This document shows, one piece after another, positions 19,489-29,918 of a DNA stretch of 64,000 nucleotides (its first letter is position 1; each line of letters opens with the position of its first letter). The stretch is from an uncultured Alphaproteobacteria bacterium (GTDB taxonomy: Bacteria > Pseudomonadota > Alphaproteobacteria > HIMB59). Where the stretch lies: the NCBI GenBank assembly GCA_902619375.1, contig CACNEB010000005.1:17355-81354 (forward strand). The letters run 5' to 3'. The position numbers were made by a program, and so were the translations under genes. The notes under the pieces are model-generated. The model was given only the letters and a program-made list of their open reading frames with translations. It made no database searches and had not been told where the DNA came from.

Positions 19489-20418
19489 ATGAAAAACAAA
19501 AATATTTTAGTTTTCGGATCTACAGGCTTCATCGGTAGAAGTGTCACAAAAAGACTGCTTCAAAATGGTGACAAATTAATATGCCCTGTAAGAAATTCAA
19601 GTAGAGTTAAAAGAAATATTCTTTCAGGAGATATTGGGCAGATAGAAGTAATAGAATTTGATATTCATAATTTAGATGAAATTAAAAGCTTAGTTGCAAA
19701 TTCAGACTTAGTTATTAATTTAATTGGTATTTTATATGAAAAAAATAACTTATCATTTGAACTAGTCCATTATTTGTTACCAAAAAAAATTGCTAATTAT
19801 TGTGAATTATACAAAAAACCTTTTATTCATGTTTCTGGCTTAGGGTCTACTTTTCAAACAAAATCAAATTATTTAATCAGTAAAAAAATGGGTGAAGAAT
19901 TTATTGAAAATAATAATACCAACCACATTATCATAAGGCCAAGTACTGTTTATGGAGAGGAAGATAATTTCTTTAACTTATTTGGAAGGATGGCGAAAAT
20001 CCTACCATTTCTTCCTTTGATTAAAAACGGAAAAACTAAATTTCAACCGATTTATGTTAATGACTTATCTCTTCTTATTTTTAATTTACTACATAACTTT
20101 GATAAGTATAAAAATTCTAATTTAGCAGCAGTTGGTAATGAGATTTTTACTCTTAAAGAGATATTAAGCCATATATTTTTATCTTTAAAAAAAAAGGAGA
20201 GGTTTTTTTATATTCCTTCTTTTCTAGCAATTCTTCAAGGCAAAATATTAGAAAAACTCCCTAAACCTTTATTCACTTATGACCAGTATGTAACTCTTTC
20301 TCATGATAGTATATCAGAGGGAAGTCAAAAATTAGTCACCGAAATATTGAATCAAGATCTCTCAAATATGAAAATTATTACTTCGGAGTACCTTAAAAAG
20401 TTTATTGATAAAGTTTAA
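19489..20418 (+). CDS. NDUFA9-like NAD(P)-binding protein (complex I-associated SDR family)
   Basis: NILVFGSTGFIGRSVTKRLLQNG; IIRPSTVYGEEDNFFNLF; FQPIYVNDLS. Confidence 0.8.
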   Translation: MKNKNILVFGSTGFIGRSVTKRLLQNGDKLICPVRNSSRVKRNILSGDIGQIEVIEFDIHNLDEIKSLVANSDLVINLIGILYEKNNLSFELVHYLLPKKIANYCELYKKPFIHVSGLGSTFQTKSNYLISKKMGEEFIENNNTNHIIIRPSTVYGEEDNFFNLFGRMAKILPFLPLIKNGKTKFQPIYVNDLSLLIFNLLHNFDKYKNSNLAAVGNEIFTLKEILSHIFLSLKKKERFFYIPSFLAILQGKILEKLPKPLFTYDQYVTLSHDSISEGSQKLVTEILNQDLSNMKIITSEYLKKFIDKV

Positions 20419-21170
20419 TAAACATAAATTAATAAGACTATGCCTATAAAAATTCTATAAATAACAAATGGTGTGAAACCAATTTTATTTATAAAATTTA
20501 TAAAAATAGAAATTGTAATATAAGCTGCAAAAAATGAAGAAAAAAAAACTATAAATAGTCCCTTATTAATAATAACACTCTCAAAATCTTTTATATTTGA
20601 AAAAAAAGATAACACAATAATGGGTATACCCATATACAAGCTATAAATAGAAGAATATTTACGGTCTTCTCCAAATAACCTGAAGGCAATGATACAACTC
20701 CCTGCTCTACTAAAACCTGGCAAAAAAGCAAGACACTGGAAGAAACCAGCTAAAATGAATTTGGTACTTTTGCTTTTTATAACAAATTTAAACTTATTTG
20801 GTTTGTCTGAGATATAGAGCAATATTGCTCCTATAATTGAGGTGTATCCTATTAACTCTAAGCTAATAAAACTTAAATTATAAAATTTTAGTATAAAGCC
20901 CAGAAAAACTGCTGGTATAGTTGCATAAACAATTATCTTAAAGTTGGCTTTGATATTTGATTTTGAAAAATGTTTATGTGCAAACAGATATATTAATAAA
21001 GCTAATAAAGAGGCAAAGTGGGCAGATGTTTCATATAAATAGTTTCTTGATTCTATATTTTTATAAAGTATTTCTAAGATATTTATGTGACCACTTGAAC
21101 TAATGGGGATAAATTCAGTAATTCCTTGTATTAAACCATAAAAAATATAAAAAATACTATCAATAGTCAT
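20415..21170 (-). CDS. uppP: Undecaprenyl-diphosphatase
   Basis: GLIQGITEFIPISSSGH; FLPGFSRAGSCI. Confidence 0.93.
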   Translation of the reverse strand: MTIDSIFYIFYGLIQGITEFIPISSSGHINILEILYKNIESRNYLYETSAHFASLLALLIYLFAHKHFSKSNIKANFKIIVYATIPAVFLGFILKFYNLSFISLELIGYTSIIGAILLYISDKPNKFKFVIKSKSTKFILAGFFQCLAFLPGFSRAGSCIIAFRLFGEDRKYSSIYSLYMGIPIIVLSFFSNIKDFESVIINKGLFIVFFSSFFAAYITISIFINFINKIGFTPFVIYRIFIGIVLLIYVY

Positions 21171-21265
21171 AATTTATTATCATTTCTTGGTTTACTATGT
21201 CTAAAAATCTTTATATTAATACCATCCAATTTATTTGTAGGAGAATAAAGTAATATTTTATTATC

Positions 21266-22678
21266 ATGTTAGAGTTTCATAAAAAAAAACCAAAGAATCC
21301 ATCTAAAACTGAACCTGAAAAGAGAATAAAGGATTTTCAAGAGATTTACAGTCAGTTTGATAAAAATGACTCTGTAGAACAATCTTCAAGGTGCTCACAA
21401 TGCGGAATACCATATTGTCAAATTCATTGTCCTTTAAATAATAATATACCAGATTGGCTTCGTTACATCGCTGAAGGCAGACTTGAAGAGGCATATCAAG
21501 TTTCAGCATCTACAAATGCATTTCCAGAAGTGTGTGGAAGAGTTTGTCCTCAAGATCGTTTATGCGAAGGAAATTGCGTTGTCGAACAGGCGGGTTTTGG
21601 TTCAATTACAATTGGTAATTTAGAAAAATACTTAACAGAAATAGCATGGGAAAAAGGATGGGTAAAAAATTTATCTTCACAAAATCAATTTAAACAAAAA
21701 GTGGCTATCATAGGATCTGGTCCTGCAGGAATGGCTGCTTCAGCTTATTTAACTCAAAATGGATATAAAGTAGATGTCTTCGAAAAAAATGATAGAGCAG
21801 GTGGCTTGATGATTTATGGAATACCTAATTTTAAATTGGATAAAAAAATTGTTGAAAGAAGAACAGAGTGGCTTTCAGAAAGTGGAGTTAAATTTAATTT
21901 AAATATGGAAGTCGGAAAAAACATCTCTTTTCAAGATTTGGAAAAAGATTATGACGCAATATTAATTGCAACTGGTGTTTATAAGGCTAGAAAATTGGAT
22001 ATAGATACTTCATCTGTTAACAATAGCATTCCAGCTTTAGATTTCTTAATTGAGAGCAATAGAACTGGATTAGGTGACTCTCCATCAAATAATAAGTTTC
22101 TCACCGCAAAAGATAAGAATGTAGTTGTTATTGGAGGCGGAGATACAGCTATGGACTGTGTTAGAACAGCAATTAGACAACAAGCAAAAGAAGTTACTTG
22201 TCTTTATAGAAGAAATAAGGAAAACATGCCTGGATCAGCAAGAGAAGTTTTAAATGCAGAACAAGAGGGTATTAAATTTAATTGGTTATCTGTCCCATCT
22301 AAAATTATAAGTGATAACTCTACTGCAACAAGTATGACATACAAAGTCGCTGCCTTAGGAGAAGTTGATGAGAGTGGAAGAAGAAAACCAGTTGATACAG
22401 GTGTTGAAAAACAAATAAAAAGTGACTTAATTATTCAAGCTCTCGGTTTTGAACCTGAAGATTTAAACCATAATTTTAAAACTAATATTGAATTAACAAC
22501 CTGGAAAACAGTTAAAGTTGATTTTAAAAAATTTCAAACTAGTAATCCAAAGATTTTTGCTGCTGGGGATATCGTCAGGGGTGCCTCTCTTGTTGTATGG
22601 GCGATCCACGATGGCCGTGAAGTTGCAAAATCAATTCATAATTTCTTACAAAATTCAAAAATTAAAAAAGCATCATGA
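21266..22678 (+). CDS. gltD: Glutamate synthase small subunit
   Basis: SRCSQCGIPYCQIHCPLNNNIPDW; VCGRVCPQDRLCEGNC; IGSGPAGMA; VIGGGDTAMDC. Confidence 0.96.
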   Translation: MLEFHKKKPKNPSKTEPEKRIKDFQEIYSQFDKNDSVEQSSRCSQCGIPYCQIHCPLNNNIPDWLRYIAEGRLEEAYQVSASTNAFPEVCGRVCPQDRLCEGNCVVEQAGFGSITIGNLEKYLTEIAWEKGWVKNLSSQNQFKQKVAIIGSGPAGMAASAYLTQNGYKVDVFEKNDRAGGLMIYGIPNFKLDKKIVERRTEWLSESGVKFNLNMEVGKNISFQDLEKDYDAILIATGVYKARKLDIDTSSVNNSIPALDFLIESNRTGLGDSPSNNKFLTAKDKNVVVIGGGDTAMDCVRTAIRQQAKEVTCLYRRNKENMPGSAREVLNAEQEGIKFNWLSVPSKIISDNSTATSMTYKVAALGEVDESGRRKPVDTGVEKQIKSDLIIQALGFEPEDLNHNFKTNIELTTWKTVKVDFKKFQTSNPKIFAAGDIVRGASLVVWAIHDGREVAKSIHNFLQNSKIKKAS

Positions 22679-25600
22679 GAGATCACTCACTAGAAATCTA
22701 CAAAAGAAATAAGCAAAAGCTAAAAGACAATTACGTTTATAATGAAAAACATGAACATGATAATTGTGGTGTCGGTTTAGTTGCCTCAATCAAAGGTGAG
22801 TCAAGAAGAGATATAGTTGAAAAGGGTGTCGAGGCACTTAAGGCTGTATTTCATAGGGGTGCTGTTGATGCAGATGGCAAAACTGGAGATGGTGCTGGCA
22901 TTATGTTGGAAGTTTCAAATTCATTCTTCAGTAAACAAGTTTTAAAAATGGGCCATAGAACGAGCCAAGACTCTATATTGGGTGTAGGTATGATATTTTT
23001 ACCAAAAAGAGATTTTGGAGCACAAGAAAAATGTAGAGCTATAGTTGAGTATGAAATTATAAAAGCTGGAATGAATCTTTTTGGATGGAGACAAGTTCCA
23101 GTTAATACAGAGATCATTGGTGAAAAAGCTAATTATACAAAACCAGAAATTGAACAAATAATCTTTTCCCCAAAAGAAACCACGCCCGATATTGAAAAGG
23201 TACTTTATTTAACAAGAAGAAGGATAGAGAACAAAATTAAATCTCAGAGTATTAATGATTTTTACATTTGCTCTTTATCGACAGAAACAATTGTTTACAA
23301 AGGTATGTTTTTAGCTGAACAGCTATCTGAATTCTATCCAGATTTATTAGATGATGAATTTAAATCTAAATTTGCTATTTACCATCAAAGGTACTCCACT
23401 AATACATTTCCTACATGGTCTCTGGCGCAACCATTTAGAGTTTTAGCACATAATGGAGAAATAAATACTTTAAAGGGAAATATAAATTGGATGAGCGCTC
23501 ATGAGCCAAGAATAACCCACCCTTTTTTTAATGAGAGAATTAATGATTTAAAACCAATACTTGATCCAGACGCTTCTGACTCTGCATCCCTAGATGCTGC
23601 TTTTGAACTTTTTGTTCAAACGGATAGAGACATGCCTATGGCAAAATCCATGATAATTCCAGAATCTTGGTCTAATCGATCAGATTTATCTGATCAACTA
23701 AAGAGCATGTATGCCTATTGTAACGCTGTCATTGAACCATGGGACGGACCAGCAGCTGTCTGCGGAAATTTTGGAGATTGGATAATTTCTGGTATGGATA
23801 GAAACGGTTTAAGGCCTCTTCGATACATACTGACAGATGACAACTTATTAATTTCAGGGTCTGAAGTTGGAATGATTAATATAGATGAGAAAAATATCAT
23901 AAAAAAAGGAAGAGTTGGGCCAGGTGAACTAATAGCAGTTAATTACAAAGAGAATAAGTTTTATGAGAGCTTTGAATTAAAAGAAATACTCTGTAAACGT
24001 AATAATTACTCAGATTGGAATCAAAAAACTATAAATTTAGATAACATTTTATCGAATGAAAAAATTTATGAACCATCACGAGAGGATGAGGAAAATGTTT
24101 TTCAAATTGCTAAATCATTTAATTTAACATTAGAAACTCTTGATTTAATTTTAGATCCTATGGTTAAGACAGGGCAAGAGGCCGTTGGATCAATGGGAGA
24201 CGACGCACCACTAAGTGTACTCACTGAAAGATACCGAGGCCTCCATAGTTTCTTTAAACAAAATTTTGCCCAAGTAACAAACCCTCCTATTGATAGCCTT
24301 AGGGAACAAGTTGTAATGAGTTTAAAAACTAGGCTTGGAAACCTTGGAAATATTGTAGAAGAAGACTCTGAACAATGTAATTTGGTACTTTTAGAGAGTC
24401 CTTTACTATTAGATAATGAACTGGAAACATTAAAAAGTCATTTATCAAAGTATACAACTGAGATTGACTGTACTTATAAATTAAATGAAGAGACTAATTT
24501 TTTAATTGAAATACAAAGAATATGTTCTGAAGCTGAACAGGCAGTCAGGTCTGGTTCTCAACATCTAATTATAACTGATAACAATATTAATAAAGATAGA
24601 ATTGCCTTGCCAATGATACTAGCTACTAGTGCTGTTCATAGTTATTTAATTAAAAATAACTTAAGAACTTTTACTTCTTTAAATGTATCATCCAGAGAGT
24701 GTCTTGATGTACACTATTTTGCAGTACTTATTGGTGTTGGCGCCACAACTGTTAATGCCTCATTAGTAGAGAAACTTATTTCAGATAGGTATAAAAAAAA
24801 TATCTACCAAAATACTGATTACCCTCATCTTATAAAGAACTTTAAAAAATCCATAGAGAAGGGACTTAGAAAAATTATCAGTAAAATGGGTATTTCAGTA
24901 ATTAGTTCATATCGGGGTGGAAGAAATTTTGAAATAATTGGCTTAAGTAGAAGTATGGTAGAGAGTTTTTTTCCAGGAATGTCCTCTAGAATTTCTGGTA
25001 TTGGATTAGATGGATTAGAAAAAAGAGTAAGGCGACAACACGATGAATCCTTTAAATCTGATAATGTAATTTTAGATATAGGTGGAGAATATCGATTTAG
25101 AGCTAATAGCGAAGCACACGCATATGAGGGCGTTTCAATACATATGCTTCAAGAAGCTGTCACTAGGGACTCATATAATCTTTACAAAAAATATACCTCA
25201 AAAATTTATAGCTCTAAACCAATTCAGATAAGAGACTTATTACAGTTTAATGAAAGTCCTAATTCTTTAAATTTGGATAGTGTAGAGAGTATCTCTGAAA
25301 TAAGAAAAAGTTTTGTATCTCCGGGAATCTCACTAGGTGCACTTAGTCCAGAGGCACATGAAACCTTAGCCATAGCTATGAACAGAATAGGCTCAAAATC
25401 AGATAGTGGGGAGGGAGGAGAAGATGCAAGAAGATATTTTAAGTTAAAAAATGGTGACAACCCAAGTTCAGCTATTAAACAAGTTGCAAGTGGAAGATTT
25501 GGTGTAACAGCAGAGTACCTAAATAATTGTTCCGAATTAGAAATTAAAATAGCTCAAGGTGCTAAGCCTGGTGAGGGTGGGCAATTACCTGGTTTTAAAG

Positions 25601-27189
25601 TCACAGATTTAATTGCTAAATTAAGACATAGTACAAAAGGTGTAACACTCATTAGTCCTCCTCCTCATCATGACATTTACTCTATTGAGGATCTTGCTCA
25701 ACTAATTTACGATTTAAAACAAATAAACCCAGTAGCAAAGGTATGTGTAAAATTAGTTGCTCAGTCAGGAATAGGAACAGTTGCCGCTGGTGTTGCAAAA
25801 GCTAAAGCTGATGTAATTCTAGTTTCAGGACATTCAGGAGGAACAGGAGCAAGTCCACAGTCAAGTATCAAATACGTAGGCCTACCTTGGGAGTTAGGAA
25901 TCAGTGAAGTCCACCAAATTTTAGCTTTAAATGGTTTAAGAGATAAAGTTCTTCTAAGAACTGATGGTGGTATTAAAACAGGAAAAGATATTGTTATTGC
26001 TGCAATATTAGGAGCAGAAGAATATGGAATCGGCACTGCTTCATTGGTTGCAATGGGATGTATAATGGTTAGACAATGCCATTCGAATACATGCCCTGTA
26101 GGTGTTTGTACACAAGATGAGCAACTTCGTGAAAAATTTGGAGGTACTCCTGAAAAAGTTGTAAACTTATTTTCTTTTATCGCAGAAGAGGTAAGAGAAA
26201 TCCTCGCCTCTTTGGGTTACAAGTCCCTTAAAGATATTATAGGCAAAACAGAATTACTATCTCAAATTCATTATGGCTCTAGTGATTTAGATAATCTTGA
26301 CCTGAATCCAATATTAACAAAGATTGATGATGGCAAAATTTATGATTATCACTCTGAAAAAAAACGAAATGAAGTGCCTCAAACACTTGATGATCAATTT
26401 CAAAAAGATGGCAAGGATTTTATTAATTCAGGTCAAAAAATTGAATTAACATATAACATTCAAAATACATTAAGGACAATTGGAACTAAAATATCTTCTA
26501 TCATAACTAGAAAATATGGAATGAATTCTTTATCAGAAGATCATGTTACACTCAAACTTAGAGGCTCAGCTGGACAATCTTTAGGTGCATTTGCTGTAAA
26601 AGGCCTTACTTTAAAAGTTTTTGGTGATGCAAATGATTATGTCGGCAAAGGTCTTTCAGGGGGAAAAATTATTGTTCAACCCAGAAATTCTTTCACTCAG
26701 CCGAGCTATGAAAATGTAATTATAGGCAATGTCACTTTATATGGTGCAACAGATGGTAGATTGTATGCATCTGGACAGGCAGGTGATAGATTTTGTGTAA
26801 GAAATTCAGGTGCTTTAGCAATTGTTGAAGGATGCGGAGCTAATGGATGTGAGTACATGACAGGGGGATCTGCAATTATTTTAGGTAGCATTGGTGACAA
26901 CTTTGGTGCTGGAATGACAGGTGGTTCTGCTTTCATTTATTCTGAGCAAAAAAATATTTCTGATTTGATGAACATGGAAACAATAGGACTTTATGAAGTA
27001 GATAATAAAGATTGGAAAAACCACCTTCTAGATCTCCTAAAAGATTTCTATAAAGAGACTAAATCAAAGAGGGCAGGTTTTATTATCGAAAACTTCGAAA
27101 CAGAAATTCAGAAATTTGCTCATGTTGTTCCAGACGAGGTTATTGATAAACTCGAATTCCCTGTTACAAAAAAATCAAAAATTGCTTAA
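22675..27189 (+). CDS. gltB: Glutamate synthase large subunit
   Basis: CGVGLVASIKG N-terminal Cys; GEINTLKGN; EGGEDARRY; GHSGGTGASP; CHSNTCPVGVCTQ. Confidence 0.98.
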   Translation: MRDHSLEIYKRNKQKLKDNYVYNEKHEHDNCGVGLVASIKGESRRDIVEKGVEALKAVFHRGAVDADGKTGDGAGIMLEVSNSFFSKQVLKMGHRTSQDSILGVGMIFLPKRDFGAQEKCRAIVEYEIIKAGMNLFGWRQVPVNTEIIGEKANYTKPEIEQIIFSPKETTPDIEKVLYLTRRRIENKIKSQSINDFYICSLSTETIVYKGMFLAEQLSEFYPDLLDDEFKSKFAIYHQRYSTNTFPTWSLAQPFRVLAHNGEINTLKGNINWMSAHEPRITHPFFNERINDLKPILDPDASDSASLDAAFELFVQTDRDMPMAKSMIIPESWSNRSDLSDQLKSMYAYCNAVIEPWDGPAAVCGNFGDWIISGMDRNGLRPLRYILTDDNLLISGSEVGMINIDEKNIIKKGRVGPGELIAVNYKENKFYESFELKEILCKRNNYSDWNQKTINLDNILSNEKIYEPSREDEENVFQIAKSFNLTLETLDLILDPMVKTGQEAVGSMGDDAPLSVLTERYRGLHSFFKQNFAQVTNPPIDSLREQVVMSLKTRLGNLGNIVEEDSEQCNLVLLESPLLLDNELETLKSHLSKYTTEIDCTYKLNEETNFLIEIQRICSEAEQAVRSGSQHLIITDNNINKDRIALPMILATSAVHSYLIKNNLRTFTSLNVSSRECLDVHYFAVLIGVGATTVNASLVEKLISDRYKKNIYQNTDYPHLIKNFKKSIEKGLRKIISKMGISVISSYRGGRNFEIIGLSRSMVESFFPGMSSRISGIGLDGLEKRVRRQHDESFKSDNVILDIGGEYRFRANSEAHAYEGVSIHMLQEAVTRDSYNLYKKYTSKIYSSKPIQIRDLLQFNESPNSLNLDSVESISEIRKSFVSPGISLGALSPEAHETLAIAMNRIGSKSDSGEGGEDARRYFKLKNGDNPSSAIKQVASGRFGVTAEYLNNCSELEIKIAQGAKPGEGGQLPGFKVTDLIAKLRHSTKGVTLISPPPHHDIYSIEDLAQLIYDLKQINPVAKVCVKLVAQSGIGTVAAGVAKAKADVILVSGHSGGTGASPQSSIKYVGLPWELGISEVHQILALNGLRDKVLLRTDGGIKTGKDIVIAAILGAEEYGIGTASLVAMGCIMVRQCHSNTCPVGVCTQDEQLREKFGGTPEKVVNLFSFIAEEVREILASLGYKSLKDIIGKTELLSQIHYGSSDLDNLDLNPILTKIDDGKIYDYHSEKKRNEVPQTLDDQFQKDGKDFINSGQKIELTYNIQNTLRTIGTKISSIITRKYGMNSLSEDHVTLKLRGSAGQSLGAFAVKGLTLKVFGDANDYVGKGLSGGKIIVQPRNSFTQPSYENVIIGNVTLYGATDGRLYASGQAGDRFCVRNSGALAIVEGCGANGCEYMTGGSAIILGSIGDNFGAGMTGGSAFIYSEQKNISDLMNMETIGLYEVDNKDWKNHLLDLLKDFYKETKSKRAGFIIENFETEIQKFAHVVPDEVIDKLEFPVTKKSKIA

Positions 27190-27908
27190 ATAAATTTTAA
27201 AATAGTTTTCAAACTATTTTGGTCTGAGAGACTATGGTCAGAATTTTTAAGAGTTATAAATTTAAGGTTTTGAAAATGTGATGTTTTAAGTAAATTATTA
27301 TTATACTCAAAAGGAACTGATTTATCTTTGAAACCACTTAATACAACTGTTTCGCCCTTATATATTTTATTTGACCTATTTATAAGTTTATTTTTGCTTC
27401 TTTTAAACAACTCTTTCGAATAAAAATAACTAAAATCTTTTGTAATTTTTTTTTCTATTACTTTTCCTGAACGTATTGACTCTCTATCTTTTTTATTAAG
27501 CTTTTTCCATATTAGTCTCTCAGTAAAATCAGGTGCAGGAGCTAAACCAATAAGCTTTGTAACTTTTCTTGGATAAGTTAAAGCATAACTCATTGCTATC
27601 CATCCACCTAAACTACTTCCTATTAAAATTATATTTTTAATTTTTAAATTATTAATAATATTATTTAAGTCTTTAAACCAGTCATCGACACCAAATTCAG
27701 TAATTTTTCCACTAGATTTACCATGCCCCCTAAAGTCAAAACTTAAAAAAGAATAATCTTTTTTGAGGCAAAAATTCCTCAAAAAATTTGATTTTTTACC
27801 ACTCATATTTGACATTAATCCATGTAGAAAAATTATTGTTTTTTTTCTTCTCTTAAAATATTTGTAAGCTATTTTGTACTTATTATTGATAATTAAAAAA
27901 CTTGTCAC
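27186..27908 (-). CDS. Alpha/beta hydrolase
   Basis: FLHGLMSNMSG; SFDFRGHGKSSG; LIGSSLGGWIAM; SDHSL. Confidence 0.88.
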   Translation of the reverse strand: MTSFLIINNKYKIAYKYFKRRKKTIIFLHGLMSNMSGKKSNFLRNFCLKKDYSFLSFDFRGHGKSSGKITEFGVDDWFKDLNNIINNLKIKNIILIGSSLGGWIAMSYALTYPRKVTKLIGLAPAPDFTERLIWKKLNKKDRESIRSGKVIEKKITKDFSYFYSKELFKRSKNKLINRSNKIYKGETVVLSGFKDKSVPFEYNNNLLKTSHFQNLKFITLKNSDHSLSDQNSLKTILKFI

Positions 27909-29038
27909 AATTCAAAAATATTAAAAATCTGAGGGTATTACAAATAGTTCCTCAATTAAAGTTTGGTGGAGTTGAAAGAGGTGTAATTGATATTTTAAGA
28001 TTCCTAAATAAAAAAAAAATTGAAAACTATATATTTTGTGAGAACTTCAATCCCAAAATAATAAAAATTGAGGAAAAAAAACAAGTAATATTATCAAAAA
28101 ATATAAAATTTAAAAATTTTTTTAATATTTTTCGTTCAAATTACGAGCTCAAAAAATTAATTCTTAAAAAAAATATAAATTTAATTCACGTATCATCTAG
28201 GGCACCTGCGTTTATTTTTTGTAATTTAATAAAAAAAAGTGAAAATATAACTTATATAACTAGTTGTCATAACCCGTACACAGGGAGTTTGATAAAAAAA
28301 TTTTATAACTCTTTTTTATGTAAAGGCGACAGAGTTATTTGTAATTCAAATTTTACAAAAAAAAGCTTAATTGATAACTATAGACTTAATAAGAAAAAAT
28401 TAATAACAATACCCAGAGGAGTTGATATTAATTATTTCAACCCTAATACGCTAAAAAGTAAATCAAGAGATGCTTATAGAAATAAATTAGGTGTATCAAA
28501 TAGCCAAATTCTAATCACCATACCCTCAAGATTTTCAAATTGGAAGGGCCATTTAAATTTAATATCGTTACTATCTAACCAGCCAAAACCTATATTGAAA
28601 AATTTAAAATTATTAATGTTTTTAAATGAGGATAATAAAAAACAAAAAAAAAATATATTAAAAACTTGTAGTGCCTTTTTTTATGACAAAATAATATTTC
28701 ATAATCCTTTACTTGATATGCGTCTAATTTATCACTGCTCTGATATAATTATTAATAATTCATCTAAACCTGAAGGTTTTGGAAGAACAATTTCTGAAAG
28801 TTTAGCAATGAATAAAATTCCAATTGGTGTTAATCATGGTGGCGTAAGAGAACAACTATATAATTTTGATAAGAAGCTACTATATAAGTTAGATGATCAA
28901 TTAAGTTTTAATAAAGCCTTAAAATATGCAATTTACTTAAAATCAAAAAATCATTTTAAAGGTAGGGATTATGTAAAAAATAATTATTCTTTGGACACAA
29001 TGTTGAAGTCTACATTAAATGTTTACTTAGATGTTTAA
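27902..29038 (+). CDS. Glycosyltransferase family 4/1-like
   Basis: QIVPQLKFGGVERGVIDI; IPRGVDINYFNP; KPEGFGRTISESLAMNKIPIG. Confidence 0.85.
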   Translation: MSQFKNIKNLRVLQIVPQLKFGGVERGVIDILRFLNKKKIENYIFCENFNPKIIKIEEKKQVILSKNIKFKNFFNIFRSNYELKKLILKKNINLIHVSSRAPAFIFCNLIKKSENITYITSCHNPYTGSLIKKFYNSFLCKGDRVICNSNFTKKSLIDNYRLNKKKLITIPRGVDINYFNPNTLKSKSRDAYRNKLGVSNSQILITIPSRFSNWKGHLNLISLLSNQPKPILKNLKLLMFLNEDNKKQKKNILKTCSAFFYDKIIFHNPLLDMRLIYHCSDIIINNSSKPEGFGRTISESLAMNKIPIGVNHGGVREQLYNFDKKLLYKLDDQLSFNKALKYAIYLKSKNHFKGRDYVKNNYSLDTMLKSTLNVYLDV

Positions 29039-29918
29039 AAATAAAAATATTTTAATTATTAAACACGGGTCTACAGGTGATATTTTCATGTCCTTTAATA
29101 TTATAAAAAGTATAAAAAAATCTAGTTCTAAAATCACAATTTGTAGCACCAGAAATGGCCTCAAATTATTCAAATTATTAAATATTCAATATAATGAAAT
29201 TATTGATGAGCGGGGTAAAATAAAAGATACATTAAAAGTACTTTCAAAGATTAAGAAAAAAAAATTTGATTATGTCATTGACTTACAGAACTCAACAAGA
29301 TCAAGTATGTATCTTCTTTTTATTAAATTTTTTACTAACTCCCAATCTAATGGAACTAGCATTTTTTCATCGAGACGATATATACCTCAAAATTACAAAG
29401 AACACGTAGTAACTGGTCTTAAAAAACAAATTGAGCTTCTAAATATAAAAAAAATACAAAACAACTACCATCAACCAAAAAAGAAACTTAATCAGGTAAT
29501 AATTGTACCAGGTAGTTCAAAATCTGGTGTGGGTAAAAGATGGCCATTTGAAAAGTATTTAAAAGTCATAGAATATTTAATTAGCAAGAGGATTAAGTGC
29601 TATATTATCGGCGGAAATGATGAAAAAGAAATTGAGGAAATGATCCCCAAAAATAAATATATTATTAATCTTATTAATAACTCACCATGGGAATATGTAA
29701 AAACAATTGCTCTCAAATCTAAAGTTACTATTTCTAATGACACATCAGCAATGCATTTTATAAGTAATTTAAATTTACCAGTAATTGCCATTATGAAAGA
29801 TAATATTTACGCGCATAGAAATTGTCCTTTGAGTGATAATTCTATGATTATTAAAAGTAAGAATATTAAACATATCTCTGTAAAAAAAGTTACTTATGCC
29901 ATATCAAAGTATATCTGA
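29031..29918 (+). CDS. Glycosyltransferase family 9 (heptosyltransferase-like)
   Basis: IIKHGSTGDIFMSF; DYVIDLQNSTRS; VIVPGSSKSGVGKRWPFEKY; ISNDTSAMHF. Confidence 0.85.
   Translation: MFKNKNILIIKHGSTGDIFMSFNIIKSIKKSSSKITICSTRNGLKLFKLLNIQYNEIIDERGKIKDTLKVLSKIKKKKFDYVIDLQNSTRSSMYLLFIKFFTNSQSNGTSIFSSRRYIPQNYKEHVVTGLKKQIELLNIKKIQNNYHQPKKKLNQVIIVPGSSKSGVGKRWPFEKYLKVIEYLISKRIKCYIIGGNDEKEIEEMIPKNKYIINLINNSPWEYVKTIALKSKVTISNDTSAMHFISNLNLPVIAIMKDNIYAHRNCPLSDNSMIIKSKNIKHISVKKVTYAISKYI

Noticed and set aside
22851-26936. Several 61-91 aa minus-strand ORFs inside gltB
   Set aside because: Antisense shadow ORFs in a conserved gene; no independent start or family evidence.
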